DNA of 64,000 nucleotides from Flavimobilis massiliensis (GCF_900240335.1 NZ_LT964979.1:1674001-1738000), one strand, 5' to 3'. Positions 20,183 to 28,948 are shown, counted from the first letter of the stretch. The notes: generated by a model not told the origin, from the sequence alone. Program-made: numbers and translations.

Positions 20183-21895
20183 TCACGCGAGGAGCGCGGC
20201 GACCTCCTCGTCGAGGAGCGCCACCGCCGCTGCCCGCGCGTCCGCCGCCGACGACGCCGCGAGCGCGGCCTGCGCGATCTCGACGCACCGGGACCGCGTG
20301 TGGCGGCGCAGCGCGAACCGCACCGCGGGCACCGACCCGAGCGACATCGACAGGCTCGTCACCCCGAGCCCCACGAGGGCGAGCGCCATGACGGGATCCC
20401 CCGCGGACTCCCCGCACACGCCCACGGGCTTGCCGGCCTCCGCGCCGGCGCGCGCGGTCGCGGCGACGAGGTCGAGGACTGCGGGCTGCCACGGGTCGAG
20501 GAGGTCCGCGAGCTCGCCGCGCAGCCGGTCCGTCGCCATCGTGTACTGCGCGAGGTCGTTCGTACCGATCGAGACGAAGTCGACCTCGGCGAGGATCTCG
20601 CGAGCACGCAGCGCGGCCGCCGGCACCTCGACCATGACGCCGACCTGCTCGAGGCCCGCGGCGCGTGCCGCGGTCGCGAGGGCGCGCGCCTCGGCGGGCG
20701 TCGCGACCATCGGCGCCATGACCCACGGACGCGTGCCCGTCGCGGCGGCCGCTACGGCGAGCGCCTCGAGCTGGTCGGCGAGGAGCTGCGGGTGGACGCG
20801 GTCGATGCGGTAGCCGCGCACGCCGAGCGCAGGGTTCTCCTCGTCGGGCAGGGTCGCGAACGCGAGCGGCTTGTCCGCGCCCGCGTCGAGCGTCCTCACG
20901 ACGACCTTCCGGTCGCCGAACGCCGTGAGCGCGGCCGTGTACTCGCGCGTCTGCTGCGCGACGCTCGGCGCGGTCGTCGCGTCGAGGAAGAGCACCTCGG
21001 TGCGGAAGAGGCCCGAGCCCGCGACCGTGCGCGCGTCGTCCGCGGCGGCGGCGCGCTCGGCGTCGGCCGCGGTGCCGATGTTCGCGAGGAGGTCGACGGG
21101 GTGGCCGTCGGACGTCGCGCCGGGTGCGGCGTCGTCCGCGAACGCCGCCTCGCGCCGGGCGCGGTCGGCGACCTCGGCGACGTCGTCGTCCGACGGGTCG
21201 ACGCGGAGCTCGCCCGCGCGGGCGTCGACGACGACGGACGTCCCATCCTCGAGGGCGGTCGCACCGGCGACCTGGACGAGGCATGGCAGCCCGAGCTGAC
21301 CCGCGATGATCGCGGTGTGGCCCGTCGGCCCACCGAGCTCGGTGACGATCGCGAGGACCTTGCCGAGGTCGAGCGCCGCCGTGTCGGCGGGCGCGAGGTC
21401 GCGCGCGACGACGACGCTCGGCACCGCGAGGTCGGGCACGCCCGGAAGTGGCGCGCCCGCGACCCGCGCGACGACGCGGTCACGCACCGACACGAGATCG
21501 GTGACGCGCTCGGCCATGAGCCCACCCATCGACGTGAACATGTCGATGAAGCGCCCGACGGCCGCGCGAACCGCGGCGACGGGCGCTGCCCCCGCGCCGA
21601 GCTCGGCACGGGCACCCGCGAGGAGCGAGGGATCCGAGGCGATGAGGACGGTCGCCCCGAGCACCTCGGCGAGCGGTCCACTCGCGCGGTCGGCCCGTGC
21701 CCGCAGGTCCGCCGCGACCGCCGCGAACGCGTCGACGACGACCTGCTCGACGTCGTCCGCGGCCGCTGGCGCCCCGTCGCGAACCGCGGGGGCGTCGTCG
21801 GGCAGCTCCGCGGGCGCGCGGACGAGCGCAACCGGGCCGACGACGGCCCCGCGACCGACGCCGACTCCCGCGAGCGTCCGGCCTCCGGCGGTCAT
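20183..21895 (-). CDS. ptsI: Phosphoenolpyruvate-protein phosphotransferase (PTS enzyme I)
   Basis: First PTS component; takes phosphate from PEP and gives it to HPr. 570 residues from ATG 21895. The active-site His lies in GGPTGHTAIIAGQLGLPCLVQ-like sequence after about residue 180, and the PEP-binding domain has FRTEVLFLD, FGDRKVVVRTLDAGADKP, VGVMVEVPAAA, FVSIGTNDLAQYTMATDR and the active-site Cys in VGVCGESAGDP. The Ser-to-Gly change in the usual TSHAAI context is mild. It overlaps ptsH by 4 bp and ends the PTS gene group. Confidence 0.95.
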   Translation of the reverse strand: MTAGGRTLAGVGVGRGAVVGPVALVRAPAELPDDAPAVRDGAPAAADDVEQVVVDAFAAVAADLRARADRASGPLAEVLGATVLIASDPSLLAGARAELGAGAAPVAAVRAAVGRFIDMFTSMGGLMAERVTDLVSVRDRVVARVAGAPLPGVPDLAVPSVVVARDLAPADTAALDLGKVLAIVTELGGPTGHTAIIAGQLGLPCLVQVAGATALEDGTSVVVDARAGELRVDPSDDDVAEVADRARREAAFADDAAPGATSDGHPVDLLANIGTAADAERAAAADDARTVAGSGLFRTEVLFLDATTAPSVAQQTREYTAALTAFGDRKVVVRTLDAGADKPLAFATLPDEENPALGVRGYRIDRVHPQLLADQLEALAVAAAATGTRPWVMAPMVATPAEARALATAARAAGLEQVGVMVEVPAAALRAREILAEVDFVSIGTNDLAQYTMATDRLRGELADLLDPWQPAVLDLVAATARAGAEAGKPVGVCGESAGDPVMALALVGLGVTSLSMSLGSVPAVRFALRRHTRSRCVEIAQAALAASSAADARAAAVALLDEEVAALLA

Positions 21896-22155
21896 CGTGC
21901 GTCCAGGTCCGCGGCGACGAGCGCCGCGACCGTGTCGAGCGCACCCTCGTCGTCGCTCGAGAGTTCGACGGTCTCGCCGTGGCCGGCGCCGAGCGTCATG
22001 AGCATGAGGACGCTCGACGCGTCGACACCCTCGCTGCCCGGGCGGGCGATGAGGACGGTCGCGGGCGCGAGCTCTGCGGCGGCCGCTGCGAGGAGCGCGG
22101 CGGGGCGGGCGTGGAGGCCCGAGGCGGATCCGACGGTGACGGTGCGCTGGTGCAT
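21892..22155 (-). CDS. ptsH: Phosphocarrier protein HPr
   Basis: 87 residues. His15 sits in SASGLHARPAALL, the PTS phosphorylation site; residues DASSVL near 46-50 correspond to the regulatory-serine region of Gram-positive HPr. Start ATG 22155 is preceded by AGGAAGG about 10 nt upstream. It overlaps ptsI by 4 bp. A 13-bp tandem repeat lies in the leader between it and the fructose permease gene. Confidence 0.95.
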   Translation of the reverse strand: MHQRTVTVGSASGLHARPAALLAAAAAELAPATVLIARPGSEGVDASSVLMLMTLGAGHGETVELSSDDEGALDTVAALVAADLDAR

Positions 22156-22200
22156 GGGGGGCGCCTTCCTGTGCGGGCTGGTGGAGTGGGCGGGCTGGAC

Positions 22201-22265
22201 GAGTCGGCTGGACGAGCGGGCTGGCCGAGTGGGGTGGCCGAGTGGGGTGGCCGAGTGGAGTGGAC
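22201..22265. repeat. Five tandem 13-bp repeats in the ptsH leader
   Basis: Five consecutive units of consensus GAGTGGGGTGGCC (variants GAGTCGGCTGGAC, GAGCGGGCTGGCC, GAGTGGAGTGGAC), with a partial sixth unit at 22184-22200. They lie in the 163-bp gap between ptsH and the upstream permease gene. Confidence 0.85.
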
Positions 22266-22281
22266 AACGAGGTCGCGCCGG

Positions 22282-22304
22282 GGGCCGGCCGGTGTCACCG
22301 GCCC
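22282..22304. terminator. Hairpin after the fructose PTS genes
   Basis: Stem GGGCCGG/CCGGCCC with 9-nt interior that itself pairs partly (GGTG/CACC), 15 bp after the permease stop on the minus strand. Could stop or attenuate transcription between the fructose genes and ptsHI. Confidence 0.5.
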
Positions 22305-22318
22305 GCCCCCGGGTGGCC

Positions 22319-23806
22319 TCACGCGGCGACGGGCTCCGCAACGGGTGCGGCGACCTTGCGCGTCTGCTTGAGGAGAATGACGAGGACGGTCGAGACCGCG
22401 ACGCCGGCGAGGACCGCGAGGACGAACCCGAGCGGGTTGCCGACGAGCGGCAGGACCCACACGCCGCCGTGCGGTGCGACGAGCGAGACGCCCAGGCCCA
22501 TCGACACGGCACCCGTGACGGCCGAGCCGACGGTCGAGGCGAGGATGACGCGCCACGGGTCTGCCGCCGCGAACGGGATCGCGCCCTCGGAGATGAACGA
22601 CGCTCCGAGTAGCCACGCGGCCTTGCCGTTCTCGCGCTCGACCTCCGTGAAGAGGCGCGGGCGCACGACGGTCGCGAGCGCGAGCGCGAGGGGCGCGACC
22701 ATGCCGCCGAGCATGACGGCCGCCATGACCTTGTACTGCGCGGCGTCGGCCGCGAGGCCGGTCGTCGCGAGGCCCGTCACGCCGAACGTATACGCGACCT
22801 TGTTGACGGGCCCGCCGAGGTCGAAGCCCATCATCGCGCCGAGCAGCGCACCGAGCAGGAGAATGCTCCCGCCCTGGAGGCCGCCGAGCCAGCTCGTGAG
22901 GCCCTCCATGGCGCCCGCGATGGGACGGCCAAGGAGGACGAGCATGAGGATGCCGATCACGAGTGACGACAGCAGCGGGATGACGACGACGGGCATGATG
23001 CCACGGACGCCCTTGGCGACCTTCCAGCGGCTGATCCACAGGGCGACGAAGCCGGCCGCGAAGCCGGTGACGAGACCGCCGAGGAAGCCCGCGCCGACGA
23101 AGCCTGCGGCGGCGCCGCCGACGAAGCCGGGGACGAGGCCGGGGCGGTCGGCGATCGCGTAGGCGATGTAGCCCGAGAGGACGGGGACGAGGAAGCCGAA
23201 CGCGAGCTGGCCGGTCTTGAGGAGGACGACCGCCCAGTGCTGGAGGCTCAGCGGGTCGAACGACGCGAAGATCGCTGCGGCGTCGGCGTTCGTCACCTCG
23301 ACGGCACCCTCGGCGCCGCCCCACGCGACCTGCGCGAGCATGAAGCTCAGGGCGATGAGGATGCCGCCCGCGGCGACGAACGGGATCATGTGGGAGACGC
23401 CGGTCATGAGCCACTGGCGGACCTTCGCCGCGCCCGACGCAGCGGGTCGCGGTGCGGCGGGTGCGACGACGGGCCGCTCGGCAGCGGGCGTCGCGGCCGC
23501 GGCCTCGACCGCGGCAATCGCCTCGGCCAGAACCTTCGCCGGCTCGTGGACGGCACGCTTGACGCCGACGTCGACGGCCGGCAGCCCGGCGAAGCGGTCA
23601 CGCTCCTTGACCTCGAGGTCGGCGGCGAAGATCACCCCGTCGGCAGCCGCGATGACCGCGGGGTCGAGCGGCTCGGAGCCGATCGATCCCTGCGTCTCGA
23701 CGGTCACCTCGTGACCCTGGGCCTTGCCCGCCTGCTCGAGGGCCTCGGCGGCCATGTAGGTGTGCGCGATGCCCGTGGGGCAGGACGTCACGGCGACGAG
23801 CTTCAC
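22319..23806 (-). CDS. fruA: PTS fructose-specific EIIBC component
   Basis: Permease that phosphorylates incoming fructose to fructose-1-phosphate. 495 residues from GTG 23806 (VKLVAVTSCPTGIAHTYMAAEA): EIIB domain with phospho-Cys9 at residues 1-100, a Pro/Ala linker, then the EIIC membrane domain of about nine helices with GLVPGFVGGAAAGFVGAGFLGG and the FDLGGPVNK segment. EIIA is a separate protein encoded just upstream, overlapping by 4 bp (GTGA). Substrate is inferred from the family and the adjacent 1-phosphofructokinase. Confidence 0.92.
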   Translation of the reverse strand: MKLVAVTSCPTGIAHTYMAAEALEQAGKAQGHEVTVETQGSIGSEPLDPAVIAAADGVIFAADLEVKERDRFAGLPAVDVGVKRAVHEPAKVLAEAIAAVEAAAATPAAERPVVAPAAPRPAASGAAKVRQWLMTGVSHMIPFVAAGGILIALSFMLAQVAWGGAEGAVEVTNADAAAIFASFDPLSLQHWAVVLLKTGQLAFGFLVPVLSGYIAYAIADRPGLVPGFVGGAAAGFVGAGFLGGLVTGFAAGFVALWISRWKVAKGVRGIMPVVVIPLLSSLVIGILMLVLLGRPIAGAMEGLTSWLGGLQGGSILLLGALLGAMMGFDLGGPVNKVAYTFGVTGLATTGLAADAAQYKVMAAVMLGGMVAPLALALATVVRPRLFTEVERENGKAAWLLGASFISEGAIPFAAADPWRVILASTVGSAVTGAVSMGLGVSLVAPHGGVWVLPLVGNPLGFVLAVLAGVAVSTVLVILLKQTRKVAAPVAEPVAA

Positions 23807-24255
23807 GAGGCCACCGCCTCGTTGACAATCGCGGCGAGGGTCTCGGCGTCGGCGGCGCCCCGCACGGACTCCATGAACTCGGCGTTCATGAGCTTGCGCG
23901 CGAGCTTCGCGAGGATCTGCAGGTGCACGTTGTCGCCCATCGAGGGGGCAGCGATGAGGAAGACGAGCGTCGAAGGCCCGTCGGGTCCCCCGAAGTCGAC
24001 GCCGCCCGGGACGGTCGCGACGGCGAGCGAGGGTGTGAGGACGGCATCGGACTTCGCGTGCGGCAGGCCGACCTGTCCGGGGAGGCCGGTTGGGGTCTGT
24101 GCCTCGCGGGCGCGGACGTCGGCAGCGAACGTCTCGCCGTCCGTGACGCGCCCGGCGGCGGCGAGGCGCTCGGCGAGCGTTTCGATGACGACGTCCTTCG
24201 TCGCGGCAGGCAGGTCGATGGCAACGAGATCGGCGGGGATCAGATGGGTGGGCAT
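23803..24255 (-). CDS. PTS fructose-type EIIA component
   Basis: 150 residues from ATG 24255 (MPTHLIPADLVAIDLPAATK). The EIIA-Fru fold is recognised by GLPGQVGLPHAKSDAV, whose His is the phosphorylation site, and by LVFLIAAPSMGDNVHLQILAKLARKL. It receives phosphate from HPr and passes it to the EIIB domain of the next gene, with which it overlaps by 4 bp. In many relatives EIIA, B and C are one polypeptide; here EIIA is split off. Confidence 0.92.
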   Translation of the reverse strand: MPTHLIPADLVAIDLPAATKDVVIETLAERLAAAGRVTDGETFAADVRAREAQTPTGLPGQVGLPHAKSDAVLTPSLAVATVPGGVDFGGPDGPSTLVFLIAAPSMGDNVHLQILAKLARKLMNAEFMESVRGAADAETLAAIVNEAVAS

Positions 24256-24257
24256 GT

Positions 24258-25211
24258 CTACAGCTCCTTGACGAGGGTGGCCGGTGCAGGGTCGGGGACG
24301 AGCGTGACCGCGTCGACGTCGACGAGGTCGGGGCCCGGGACCGCGGTCCCGGGCAGGAGCACCGCGGCGCGCCCCCAGGCGACGGCGGTGCGGAGGCAGT
24401 CGGCAGGGTCGGCACCTGCGTGCTCGGCGGCGAGGTAGCCGGCGAGGGTCGTGTCGCCCGCGCCGACCGTCGAGGCGGGAACGAGGGCGGGGCCGCTGGC
24501 CCACCAGTGGTGGTCGGCGGTGACGAGGAGCGCGCCGTGCGCACCGAGGGAGACGAGGAGCGCGTCGGTTCCGCGCGCGAGGACCTCGCGCGCGGCCTCG
24601 ACGACGTCGCCGACGGTCGTGAGCTCGCGTCCGACGAGCTCGGCGAGCTCGTCGTCGTTGGGCTTGGCGAGCGCGACGCCGCCCGCGCGGGCGGCCGCGA
24701 CGAGCGGGCCTCCGGACGTGTCGAGGACAAGACGCGCGCCGCGCTCCCGGACGGCGGCGGCGAGCGTCACGTAGAAGTCGGGGGCGAGGCCGCGCGGGAG
24801 GGATCCGGCGCCGACGACGGTGTCGCCGGGCCCGACGGTCGCGACGACCGCGGCGAGGAGCCGCGCGCCCGCGGCGGTGTCGAGCTCCGGGCCGGGCGCG
24901 TTGATCTTCGTCGTCGTGCCGTCGGACTCCTGGAGCGTGATGTTCGAGCGGGTGTCGCCGGGGACGGGGACGGCGCGCACGGTGACGTCGGTCGGGGCGA
25001 GGAGGGTGACGAGGAGCTCGCCGTCGGCGCCGCCGACGGGAAGGACGGCGACGGTGGGGACGGCGTGCGCGGCGAGCGCGCGCGAGACGTTGATGCCCTT
25101 GCCGCCCGCGTCGACGTGGACGGCGCCCGCACGGTTGATGCCGCCGCGTGCGAGGGCTTCGACGTCGTAGGCGCGGTCGACGGACGGGTTGGGGGTGAGC
25201 GTGACGATCAT
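24258..25211 (-). CDS. fruK: 1-Phosphofructokinase
   Basis: PfkB-family sugar kinase converting fructose-1-phosphate to fructose-1,6-bisphosphate. 317 residues. N-terminal TPNPSVDRAYDV and DAGGKGINVSRALAAH are the sugar-phosphate-binding signature; the C-terminal GAGDTTLAGYLAAE carries the catalytic Asp and anion hole. It follows the DeoR regulator with a 4-bp overlap and precedes EIIA by 2 bp, so the whole fru group is one operon. Confidence 0.94.
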   Translation of the reverse strand: MIVTLTPNPSVDRAYDVEALARGGINRAGAVHVDAGGKGINVSRALAAHAVPTVAVLPVGGADGELLVTLLAPTDVTVRAVPVPGDTRSNITLQESDGTTTKINAPGPELDTAAGARLLAAVVATVGPGDTVVGAGSLPRGLAPDFYVTLAAAVRERGARLVLDTSGGPLVAAARAGGVALAKPNDDELAELVGRELTTVGDVVEAAREVLARGTDALLVSLGAHGALLVTADHHWWASGPALVPASTVGAGDTTLAGYLAAEHAGADPADCLRTAVAWGRAAVLLPGTAVPGPDLVDVDAVTLVPDPAPATLVKEL

Positions 25212-25969
25212 GCGGTCACCACCCCGACGCCTGCGGCGGCAAGCTCCGTGAGGAGGTCGGGGTCGACGCCCGCGTCGGTGACGAGGGTGTCGACGGACTC
25301 GATCGTCGCGAACGCGACGAGCTCGTCGCGGCCGATCTTCGTGTGGTCGGCGAGGACGATGACGCGGCGGCCTGCGGCGGCGAGCGCGCGCTTGGCCTCG
25401 GCCTCGGCGAGGTCGGGGGTCGTGAGGCCGCGGTCGACGCTCACGCCGTTGGCCCCGAGGACGACGACGTCGGCGCGCAGCGAGCCGAGCGCGGCCGTCG
25501 TCCAGGGGCCGGTCGCGACGAGGGTGCGGCCGCGGACGTGCCCGCCGACGAGGTGGAGGGTGATGCCGGGCCGGGTCGCGACGGCGGCGGCGACGGGCAG
25601 GGCGTGCGTGATGACGGTGAGCTCGCGGCCCTCGGGAAGGAGCGCGGCGAGGCGGGCGGTCGTCGTGCCGCCGTCGATGACGATCGTCGATGCGTCGTCG
25701 AGGAGGGCGAGCGCGGCGCGGGCGATCGCGTCCTTGGCGTCGGTGTTGGCGAGGTCGCGCTCGTCGACGGACGGCTCAAGCGTGAGGCGTTCGACGGGGA
25801 CGGCGCCGCCGTGGACGCGGCGCAGGAGGCCGCGGCGCTCGAGGACGGTGAGGTCGCGGCGGACGGTCTCGGCTGCGACGTCGAGCTCGGCGGCGAGGGT
25901 CGCGACGTCGACGCGGCCGGCGGCGCGGGCTCGGGCGACGATCTCGTTCTGGCGTTCCGGGGCGTACAC
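25208..25969 (-). CDS. DeoR-family transcriptional regulator (probable fru repressor)
   Basis: 253 residues. N-terminal winged helix with ERQNEIVARARAAGRVDVATLAAEL and VAAETVRRDLTVLERRGLLRRVHGG, the classic DeoR recognition helix; the C-terminal sensor domain shows VIDGGTTTARLAALLP and LVGGHVRGRTLV. As first gene of the fru operon it most likely represses its own operon and responds to fructose-1-phosphate, as FruR does in other Gram-positives; this is inference from position. Confidence 0.9.
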   Translation of the reverse strand: MYAPERQNEIVARARAAGRVDVATLAAELDVAAETVRRDLTVLERRGLLRRVHGGAVPVERLTLEPSVDERDLANTDAKDAIARAALALLDDASTIVIDGGTTTARLAALLPEGRELTVITHALPVAAAVATRPGITLHLVGGHVRGRTLVATGPWTTAALGSLRADVVVLGANGVSVDRGLTTPDLAEAEAKRALAAAGRRVIVLADHTKIGRDELVAFATIESVDTLVTDAGVDPDLLTELAAAGVGVVTA

Positions 25970-26011
25970 GGCGGGTGCTCCTCACGGCGCGACGTTGCGG
26001 GCAGAGTCCTC

Positions 26012-26031
26012 GTCGACAATCACCGTCGACA
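26012..26031. promoter_or_regulatory. Operator-like direct repeats upstream of the fru operon
   Basis: GTCGACA occurs twice (26012-26018 and 26025-26031), start to start 13 bp, each containing the palindrome GTCGAC. It lies just downstream of the predicted fru promoter, a sensible place for DeoR binding. Confidence 0.35.
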
Positions 26032-26037
26032 TGACCG

Positions 26038-26066
26038 ATCATGCCCGAGTTCACCCGTGCCGTCAA
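26038..26066 (-). promoter_or_regulatory. Predicted fru operon promoter
   Basis: Minus-strand TTGACG (26061-26066) and CATGAT (26038-26043) with a 17-bp spacer, about 70 bp upstream of the DeoR start. Confidence 0.45.
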
Positions 26067-26142
26067 CCCTTTCCCACAGGATCGGGCAGAGACGATGCCC
26101 GGTCGTGTGGGAACCTTCCGCAACCACGCCCGAAACGGACGC

Positions 26143-26721
26143 CTACGGGTGCGCGACTCCCCCGAGTAGCTCCCTCAACCGGGCAGCGACTGTCGGGCGA
26201 ACCTCACGCGCCTCGCTCAGCGCCGCGACCGCACCCCCGTCGACGACGGCGAGCACGAGCGTCGCCCCGGCACCCGCCACCCCGAGAGCCGCGAGCAGCC
26301 GGCCGATCTCCTCGTCGAGCACGGGCCGTGACGCCGCGTACTCGTGCCCGAGCCGCGAGCGCCCGACCCCGACGAGGTGCGCGTAGTGAGCCCTCACGAC
26401 GTCGTCACCCCCCGGCGGCAGGAGGGCGCGCACGAGCAGGTCCGCCCGCAGCTCGACCGTCGTCGCCGCAGCGATCGCCGCACGGTCGTCGAGCACGTCG
26501 CGCACCGCGGCCTGCCAGCGCTTCGCGAGCCGCGCCCCGACCGCACCGAGGATCTCGTCAAGCGACGCGAAGTGGTACGTCGTCGAGGCGAGCGGAAGCC
26601 CGGCCCGGGCCGCGAGCGCACGGTGCGTGAGCGCGGCCGGCCCCTCCTCAAGGACGAGCGCGACCGCTGCGTCGACGAGCGCGTCCCGACGCGCGGCGCC
26701 GCGCGGGCGGGGCGCCGGCAT
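26143..26721 (-). CDS. TetR-family transcriptional regulator
   Basis: 192 residues from ATG 26721 (MPAPRPRGAARRDALVDAAV). N-terminal helix-turn-helix: ALVLEEGPAALTHRALAARAGLPL followed by STTYHFASLDEILGAV, typical TetR spacing. The C-terminal ligand domain is unspecific. The start overlaps the SMR stop by one base (TGATG), so the two are co-transcribed, and two palindromes upstream of the SMR gene are good operator candidates; the pair resembles a self-regulated efflux unit. Confidence 0.9.
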   Translation of the reverse strand: MPAPRPRGAARRDALVDAAVALVLEEGPAALTHRALAARAGLPLASTTYHFASLDEILGAVGARLAKRWQAAVRDVLDDRAAIAAATTVELRADLLVRALLPPGGDDVVRAHYAHLVGVGRSRLGHEYAASRPVLDEEIGRLLAALGVAGAGATLVLAVVDGGAVAALSEAREVRPTVAARLRELLGGVAHP

Positions 26722-27044
26722 CAGTGACCCCCGCCCGAGAGGTTGAGGCCGACGATCCCCGCGACGATGAGGACGAGCGAGACGGCCTTGACGACGTTCA
26801 TCGTCTCGCCGAACGCGAACACCGCGACGACGGCCGTCGTCGTGGCCCCGATGCCCGTCCACACGGCGTACGCGACGCCGACCGGGAGCGTCCTCAGCGC
26901 GTAGGCGAGGCCGAGCATCGACAGGACGAGGAGGACGCCGAAGGTCACTGTGGGCCACAGCCGCGTGAAGCCGTGCGAGGCCTTGAGGCTGAGGGCCCAG
27001 CCGGCTTCGAGGAGGCCGGAGACGACGAGGACGAGCCATGCCAT
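26721..27044 (-). CDS. Small multidrug resistance (SMR) family efflux protein
   Basis: 107 residues, four transmembrane helices, proton-driven exporter of cationic compounds. Helix 1 has the essential Glu (VSGLLEAGWALSLK), and GVAYAVWTGIGATTTAVVAVFAFGE is the family signature of helix 3. The GLLEAGWA-type helix 1 is closer to SugE/Gdx guanidinium exporters than to EmrE, but the substrate is not certain. Start ATG 27044 (MAWLVLVVSG); a 25-bp perfect hairpin begins 18 bp upstream. Confidence 0.9.
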   Translation of the reverse strand: MAWLVLVVSGLLEAGWALSLKASHGFTRLWPTVTFGVLLVLSMLGLAYALRTLPVGVAYAVWTGIGATTTAVVAVFAFGETMNVVKAVSLVLIVAGIVGLNLSGGGH

Positions 27045-27061
27045 GGGGTGCTCCCGGCTGG

Positions 27062-27114
27062 CCGACGGATTGATGGCTTCCCCCGTTCGACGGGGGAAGC
27101 CATCAATCCGTCGG
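27062..27114. repeat. Perfect 25-bp inverted repeat in the SMR leader
   Basis: Arms 27062-27086 and 27090-27114 with a 3-nt loop; the arms read CCGACGGATTGATGGCTTCC then CCCGT on the plus strand. It would form in the 5' leader of the SMR-tetR mRNA, directly before the start codon, and could act as attenuator or stability element; on the plus strand it could be a terminator. Confidence 0.85.
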
Positions 27115-27139
27115 GCGACGAGGTGGACGGAACCGAATC

Positions 27140-27153
27140 GGTACGAGCGTACC
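27140..27153. promoter_or_regulatory. TetR operator candidate 1
   Basis: GGTACGAGCGTACC, palindrome GGTACG-NN-CGTACC. Shares its half-site with the next palindrome; centres are 22 bp (two helical turns) apart. Confidence 0.6.
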
Positions 27154-27157
27154 AACC

Positions 27158-27179
27158 CAGTGGTACGCACGTACCACTG
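27158..27179. promoter_or_regulatory. TetR operator candidate 2
   Basis: 22-bp palindrome CAGTGGTACG-CA-CGTACCACTG, perfect apart from the central dinucleotide. Lies in the 173-bp divergent region between the SMR-tetR pair and menB. Confidence 0.65.
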
Positions 27180-27217
27180 TGTGACGCGACCCACCGCGCG
27201 CTCGCTAGGGTGAGGAC

Positions 27218-28180
<963 letters not shown>

Positions 28181-28265
28181 CCCCTCCGAGTCGCTCGGTG
28201 CGGCATCAACGTTTCGGCGGGAGCAACGATGAGACCGCTGGGCGGAGGCGGAGCACGATGGGGCG

Positions 28266-28523
28266 ATGGACATCCCCACCGTCACCCTCCACAACGGCGT
28301 CGAGATCCCCCAGGTCGGGCTCGGTGTCTTCCAGGTCCCCGAGGACGGCACCCAGCGCATCGTTATCCCCAAGTCGGTGACCCCCGAGCGCTACCGCGCC
28401 AACCTCGCCGCCGTCGACCTCGAGCTCACAGACACGGACCGCGCCGCGATCGACGCCCTCGAGAACGGCAGCCGCCTCGGCGCCGACCCGGCCGTCGCGG
28501 CCTTCACGCAGTACCGCGACTGA
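28266..28523 (+). pseudogene. Aldo/keto reductase with internal in-frame deletion
   Basis: 85 codons. Residues 1-31 match the extreme N-terminus of AKRs (TVTLHNGVEIPQVGLGVFQV) and residues 32-85 match the C-terminus (IVIPKSVTPERYRANLAA, then the helix DLELTDTDRAAIDALENG). About 190 residues between them, which include the catalytic Asp, Tyr, Lys and His, are missing, although the frame is kept. A folded enzyme is not possible. Either a natural deletion relic or a misassembly; no N or adapter marks the junction, which lies around 28358. Confidence 0.8.
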
Positions 28524-28535
28524 CATCACGCACCG

Positions 28536-28583
28536 ACGACGACGGGTCCCCGGCAGCCGCGGCTGCCGGGGACCCGTCGTCGT
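28536..28583. terminator. Very strong bidirectional hairpin
   Basis: 48-bp perfect palindrome; left arm begins ACGACGACGGGTCCCCGGCA. Lies between the AKR relic and the convergent small membrane gene; no U-tract on either side. Confidence 0.75.
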
Positions 28584-28631
28584 GCGCCGCGCTCCCCCCT
28601 GCGGGGCGGGGCGGTCGGTGCAACCGAAACC

Positions 28632-28856
28632 TCAGCCGGAGACGAAGAACGTCAGCGCCAGCTCGACTGCCTCGCGCAAGCCGAGCGCGAGCGCCGTCGC
28701 GAGCGCCGTGAGCAGCGCGACCGACGCCGCAGCAGGCGCGGTCGACGTGCGCCACGGGTCGCGGTCGCGACGGGTACGGGCGGGGCGGACGACGCGGCGC
28801 ACCGCGCCGTCGGAGCCGGACGGACGGGGGACGTGGTGGAGGTGCGTCGTGGTCAT
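28632..28856 (-). CDS. Small hypothetical membrane protein
   Basis: 74 residues: a basic, Arg-rich N-terminal half (HHVPRPSGSDGAVRRVVRP) and one or two hydrophobic helices (SVALLTALATALALGLREAVELALTFF region) at the C-terminus. I do not recognise a family. Ribosome-binding signal is weak (GAGGGTTGAGCC before ATG 28856). Bounded by strong hairpins on both sides, which supports a separate transcription unit. Confidence 0.5.
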   Translation of the reverse strand: MTTTHLHHVPRPSGSDGAVRRVVRPARTRRDRDPWRTSTAPAAASVALLTALATALALGLREAVELALTFFVSG

Positions 28857-28914
28857 GGCTCAACCCTCGCGCCCAGGCCTCCCCGGGCGCGTCGGCCACG
28901 GGTCTGGAGATGAC

Positions 28915-28948
28915 GACGGCGTCTCCCCCGGTCGGGGGAGACGCCGTC
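28915..28948. terminator. Terminator of the DUF3048 gene
   Basis: 16-bp stem GACGGCGTCTCCCCCG with its complement and a 2-nt loop (GT), 15 bp after the stop of the minus-strand lipoprotein gene. Confidence 0.7.

Noticed and set aside
27045..27139. Guanidine riboswitch before the SMR gene
   Set aside because: Neither the paired ACGR loops of the guanidine-II type nor the ykkC core are seen; there is only one long perfect hairpin.
28536..28583. Phage attachment site or mobile element end
   Set aside because: The 48-bp palindrome has no second copy seen in the window and no recombinase; terminator is simpler.
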